Both the position numbers and the translations under genes were made by a program. The notes under the pieces were generated by a model that was not told where the DNA came from, searched no databases, and saw only the letters and a program-made list of their open reading frames with translations. Shown here piece by piece: positions 61,310 through 64,000 of a stretch of 64,000 bases of DNA (position 1 is the first letter of the stretch; each line of letters opens with the position of its first letter). Source of the DNA: Prevotella sp. GTDB lineage: Bacteria; Bacteroidota; Bacteroidia; Bacteroidales; Bacteroidaceae. The stretch covers positions 1 through 64,000 of the forward strand of contig JAFZBK010000006.1 of the NCBI GenBank assembly GCA_017561825.1, written 5' to 3'.

Positions 61310-61864
61310 TTACTCAGCAGCGGGAGCTTCCTCCTCTTCGATGGGAGCCTCTTCAATAACTTCCTCAACAGTCTCTTCTACTGCGGGAGCCTCCTCAACG
61401 GGAGCTTCCTCAACAACAGGAGCGTTCTCAGCAACCACCTTAACAGGAACGATTACCTCAACCTCCTTGTGGAAGTGAACAGTAGCCTCGTAGTCACCTA
61501 CCTTCTTAGCATCGCGCATGGTGATGATCTTACGATCAACCTCAATGCCGAGAGCCTTCAAAGCCTCAGCCACCTGAGCAGCACCTACGCTACCATAGGT
61601 AACACCTGTTGCAGAAACCTTTGCGGGAATCTCCAGAGCCACGCCCTCGAAAGCCTTAGCGCGATCTTCGGCAGCAGCCTTCAAAGCAGCGAGCTTATGA
61701 GCCTGCTGACGCAGGTTCTCTGCCAGCACCTTCTTGGCGCTCTCACTAGCGATGACACCTTTTCCCTGAGGAATCAAATAGTTACGGCCATAGCCGCTCT
61801 TCACATTAACGATATCGTCCTTGTATCCCAAGCCGATAATATCTTCCTTCAATATAATCTCCAT
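61310..61864 (-). CDS. rplI: 50S ribosomal protein L9 with acidic C-terminal extension
   Basis: 184 residues. Residues 1-148 are standard L9 (MEIILKEDIIGLGYKDDIVNVKSGYGRNYLIPQG, connecting helix, C-domain). About 36 extra residues follow, almost all Glu, Ala, Pro and Val in EEAPVEEAPAVEE-like repeats. The extension is unusual for L9 generally. It is third in the rpsF-rpsR-rplI operon. Confidence 0.95.
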   Translation of the reverse strand: MEIILKEDIIGLGYKDDIVNVKSGYGRNYLIPQGKGVIASESAKKVLAENLRQQAHKLAALKAAAEDRAKAFEGVALEIPAKVSATGVTYGSVGAAQVAEALKALGIEVDRKIITMRDAKKVGDYEATVHFHKEVEVIVPVKVVAENAPVVEEAPVEEAPAVEETVEEVIEEAPIEEEEAPAAE

Positions 61865-61881
61865 AATGTGTCCTCCTTCTT

Positions 61882-62148
61882 TTATTTCATCATGTCAGTT
61901 ACATAAGGAAGCAATGCGATCTGGCGGGCACGCTTTACAGCCTGAGCCACACGACGCTGGTACTTCAAAGATGTTCCAGTGATACGACGGGGAAGAATCT
62001 TACCCTGCTCGTTGAGGAACTTCTTGAGGAACTCAGGATCCTTATAGTCGATATACTTGATACCGCTCTTCTTGAAGCGGCAATACTTCTTCTTCTTCGT
62101 GTCGATAGAAGGAGCAGTCAAATAACGGATTTCTGATTGTTCTGCCAT
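61882..62148 (-). CDS. rpsR: 30S ribosomal protein S18
   Basis: 88 residues: [60 protein letters not shown]. It lies 2 bp after rpsF. S18 pairs with S6 on the platform of the small subunit. Confidence 0.96.
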   Translation of the reverse strand: MAEQSEIRYLTAPSIDTKKKKYCRFKKSGIKYIDYKDPEFLKKFLNEQGKILPRRITGTSLKYQRRVAQAVKRARQIALLPYVTDMMK

Positions 62149-62150
62149 AA

Positions 62151-62495
62151 TTAAGCCTCCTCTTTTTTAGCAAGTTTGTTACGACGCTTCTCAGCATACT
62201 GTGCAGCATACTTGTCAAGCTTCACTGTCATGAAACGGATCACCTTCTCATCGCGGCGGAATCCAGTCTCGAGTGTTTTAATTACTGATGGCTCAGCCTT
62301 GAACTCAAGCAGGCAGTAGAAACCTGTCGACTTCTTCTCAATTGCATAAGCCATCTTCTTCAGTCCCCAGGTCTCTTCATTCAGAATCTCTGCACCATTA
62401 TCGGTGAGTATGCTCTTGAATTTAGCGACCGTTTCCTTCATCTGTTCATCAGACAAAACGGGAGTCAAAATGAAAACGGTTTCGTATTGATTCAT
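62151..62495 (-). CDS. rpsF: 30S ribosomal protein S6
   Basis: 114 residues from [21 protein letters not shown] at 62495; the frame to 62543 reads through the leader hairpin. [29 protein letters not shown] and [18 protein letters not shown] are conserved. First gene of the operon; no ssb gene lies between rpsF and rpsR. Confidence 0.96.
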   Translation of the reverse strand: MNQYETVFILTPVLSDEQMKETVAKFKSILTDNGAEILNEETWGLKKMAYAIEKKSTGFYCLLEFKAEPSVIKTLETGFRRDEKVIRFMTVKLDKYAAQYAEKRRNKLAKKEEA

Positions 62496-62525
62496 ACTCT
62501 TTAAAAAATTAATAATATAAAAAAT

Positions 62526-62562
62526 GCACTCGATTTGCCCCATTTAGGCAAAATGCGGGTGC
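62526..62562 (-). promoter_or_regulatory. S6:S18-type ribosomal protein leader in the rpsF 5' UTR
   Basis: The minus-strand leader folds as an outer GCAC/GTGC stem, a 5' CCG bulge, and an inner stem of TTTTGCC with GGGCAAA around a UAAAU-type loop. A hairpin with an unpaired CCG is the known autoregulatory site bound by the S6-S18 dimer in several phyla. The -7 box TACCTTTG (62562-62569) places the transcript start at its base. Confidence 0.65.
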
Positions 62563-62629
62563 AAAGGTACTCATTTTCAGCGAGAACAAGAAGCAGATAA
62601 CGGAGATGAAGGGTTACTTTTAATATTCT

Positions 62630-62821
62630 TTAATACTTTCCTCGCCGTTTTGTCTGTTTTACATCTACAACAATACCTATAATGATCATGAGCAGGGAGA
62701 TGATAAGCACGGTATTAGAGCTTGACCATCCCACAATCAGACTCACAACCAAAAGAAGGGCACCGGCTATCACCAGTGCCATTCCATAGTGTTCTTTGAA
62801 TCTTGTTACCAAGGATTGCAT
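62630..62821 (-). CDS. Small two-helix membrane protein of unknown function
   Basis: 63 residues from MQSLVTRFKEHYG at 62821. Two hydrophobic segments (about 14-30 and 36-54) and a basic end KQTKRRGKY. No family is recognised. It lies 33 bp after the RprY-like gene, separated by TTTTCAA heptamers, and is probably co-transcribed with it. Confidence 0.65.
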   Translation of the reverse strand: MQSLVTRFKEHYGMALVIAGALLLVVSLIVGWSSSNTVLIISLLMIIIGIVVDVKQTKRRGKY

Positions 62822-62853
62822 TGTCAATTTTCAATTTTCAATTTTCAATTGAC
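62822..62853. repeat. TTTTCAA heptamer array
   Basis: Three full units in tandem, with flanking partial ones, between the small membrane protein and the response regulator. Confidence 0.8.
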
Positions 62854-62854
62854 T

Positions 62855-63553
62855 TCACTCCACTTCAGGAGTGATGAGTTTGTATCCCTTTCCATGAATA
62901 TTGATAATCTCAATCTGACTGTCATCCTTCAGGTGCTTGCGCAGCTTCGTGATATACACATCCATGGAGCGAGCATTGAAGTAGTTGTCATCGATCCAGA
63001 TGGTCTTCAGGGCGAAGTCGCGCTGCAGGATCTCGTTGGCATGACTGCAGAGCAGGGCCAGCAGTTCGTTCTCCTTCGTGGTAAGCTTGGTCTGCTTGTC
63101 ATCGATGGTCAGCAACTGCTTCTGGGTATCGAAGGTGAAACGACCGATACGATAAACGGTGCTCTCCTTGTTCTTCTTGCCCCTTACACGACGGAGGATA
63201 GCCTCAATACGGAAAACGAGCTCCTCCATAGAGAACGGTTTGGTGATATAGTCGTCAGCACCCAGTCTGAATCCTTCGAGGATATCCTCTTTCAGGATCT
63301 TAGCGGTCAGGAAGATGATAGGCATCTCTGCGTTAGCCTGACGGATCTCCTGTGCCAGGGTGAAGCCGTCTTTCTTCGGCATCATCACATCCAGCACGCA
63401 GATATCGAATTTGGTCTTCAGGAAGGCTTTGTATCCAGCCTCGCCGTCAACGCACAACTCTGCATTATAGCCCTTGGCCTGCAGATACTCGCGAAGCAGC
63501 ATACCGAGGTTCTCGTCGTCTTCGCACAATAAGATTTTCAACTGATCATCCAT
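62855..63553 (-). CDS. rprY: RprY-like OmpR-family response regulator
   Basis: 232 residues. Receiver domain 1-120 with acidic pocket Glu11-Asp12-Asp13, phospho-acceptor Asp55 (CVLDVMMPK), Thr83 and Lys105. Winged-helix DNA-binding domain 130-232 with LTTKENELLALLCSHANEILQRD and the recognition region RSMDVYITKLRKHL. It resembles RprY of Bacteroides. The cognate kinase lies 32 bp upstream. Confidence 0.9.
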   Translation of the reverse strand: MDDQLKILLCEDDENLGMLLREYLQAKGYNAELCVDGEAGYKAFLKTKFDICVLDVMMPKKDGFTLAQEIRQANAEMPIIFLTAKILKEDILEGFRLGADDYITKPFSMEELVFRIEAILRRVRGKKNKESTVYRIGRFTFDTQKQLLTIDDKQTKLTTKENELLALLCSHANEILQRDFALKTIWIDDNYFNARSMDVYITKLRKHLKDDSQIEIINIHGKGYKLITPEVE

Positions 63554-63585
63554 AATGATTACTGTTTAAATTGTTAGTACTAATA

Positions 63586-64000
63586 TTAATCGTTCGAAAT
63601 GACAGGGAGTGAGATCGTAAACGTGGTACCGTTACCATATTCGCTCTCCACTTTGATCTCCCCGTCGTGAAGGTCAACGATCTTCTTCACGTAGGCCAGT
63701 CCAAGACCGAAGCCCTTGGCATCGTGCCTGTTACCGGTATGTACGCGATAGAACTTATCGAAGATCTTCTTGAGGTTGTCTTTCTTGATGCCGATACCTG
63801 TATCACGGACAGACAGGAACAAACGACCCTTGTCATTCCATGTCTTCAGGTAGATATCAATCGGCTGATCGGGCTTGCGGTATTTCACCGCATTATCGAG
63901 CAGGTTATTGATCACATTCTGGAAGTGTACCTCATCCACAAAGATGGCGGAATCCACTGCTCCAATATCGGTATAGATCTTACCGCCCGTATGCTCCACA
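63586..64000 (-). CDS. rprX: RprX-like sensor histidine kinase, C-terminal part (cut by window end)
   Basis: 137 residues visible. The HATPase domain has N box NVINNLLDNAVKYRKPD, G1 DTGIGI, F box KIFDKFYRV and G2 GFGLGLAYVKKIVDLHDG. The sensor, membrane and phospho-His regions lie beyond the window. Paired with the downstream response regulator. Confidence 0.9.
   Translation of the reverse strand, partial: VEHTGGKIYTDIGAVDSAIFVDEVHFQNVINNLLDNAVKYRKPDQPIDIYLKTWNDKGRLFLSVRDTGIGIKKDNLKKIFDKFYRVHTGNRHDAKGFGLGLAYVKKIVDLHDGEIKVESEYGNGTTFTISLPVISND

Overview
The window is a chromosomal piece of a Bacteroidota bacterium, most likely a carbohydrate-degrading Prevotella-type gut or rumen organism. Evidence for this: promoters of the TTTG-N19-21-TAnnTTTG class, a complex I operon with fused nuoCD and no nuoEFG, an RprY/RprX two-component pair, glycan-degrading enzymes with C-terminal GxYIVNGKKV-type tails, and rpsF-rpsR-rplI without ssb.

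Region 1 (1-12.8 kb) is an accessory island, visibly AT-richer than the rest. It starts with a HigB-like toxin fragment cut by repeats resembling an insertion-sequence end. An eight- or nine-gene minus-strand operon follows, driven by one good promoter near 11.77 kb. In order of transcription it encodes a small protein, a VWA-like lipoprotein, a three-helix membrane protein, a tubulin/FtsZ-like GTPase, a 1054-residue Hsp70/actin-like ATPase, a MotA/ZorA-like protein with a long coiled-coil tail, a MotB/ZorB-like protein, a DUF4357-like protein and a membrane-anchored NUC1 nuclease. I read this as a Zorya-related anti-phage or envelope conflict system in which the ZorAB motor is paired with actin-like and tubulin-like NTPases instead of ZorC/ZorD. 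It is the best candidate for an undescribed system here. A KilA-N pseudogene between partly similar direct repeats closes the island.

Region 2 (13-20.4 kb) is a xylan-type operon: GH97, tandem GH43-CBM6-GH43-CBM6, GH8 and a TlpA-like thioredoxin. Region 3 (20.4-32 kb) holds tRNA-Arg(ACG) with duplicated 3' sequence, rarA, an omega-amidase, Maf, a KdsC-type phosphatase, a nitroreductase, a very large PL11 rhamnogalacturonan lyase and a FemAB/GNAT-like protein. Region 4 (32-42.3 kb) is nuoA-B-CD-H-I-J-K-L-M-N.

Region 5 (42.4-56.3 kb) has a BspA-like LRR protein and a minus-strand beta-mannan cluster: BadF-type kinase, GH5 mannanase, X25/SusE-like repeat protein, CE7 esterase, GH26 mannanase, GH130 phosphorylase, GPH transporter and AGE/cellobiose 2-epimerase. 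Together these give mannan -> mannobiose -> mannosylglucose -> mannose-1-phosphate plus glucose, with no susCD in view. Three intergenic gaps carry a 76-bp element with two covarying hairpins, and several genes contain in-frame heptanucleotide arrays. Region 6 (56.4-64 kb) has an MscS channel, a decayed lipoprotein gene, a serpin operon, rpsF-rpsR-rplI with an S6:S18-type leader, and the RprY/RprX pair cut by the window end.
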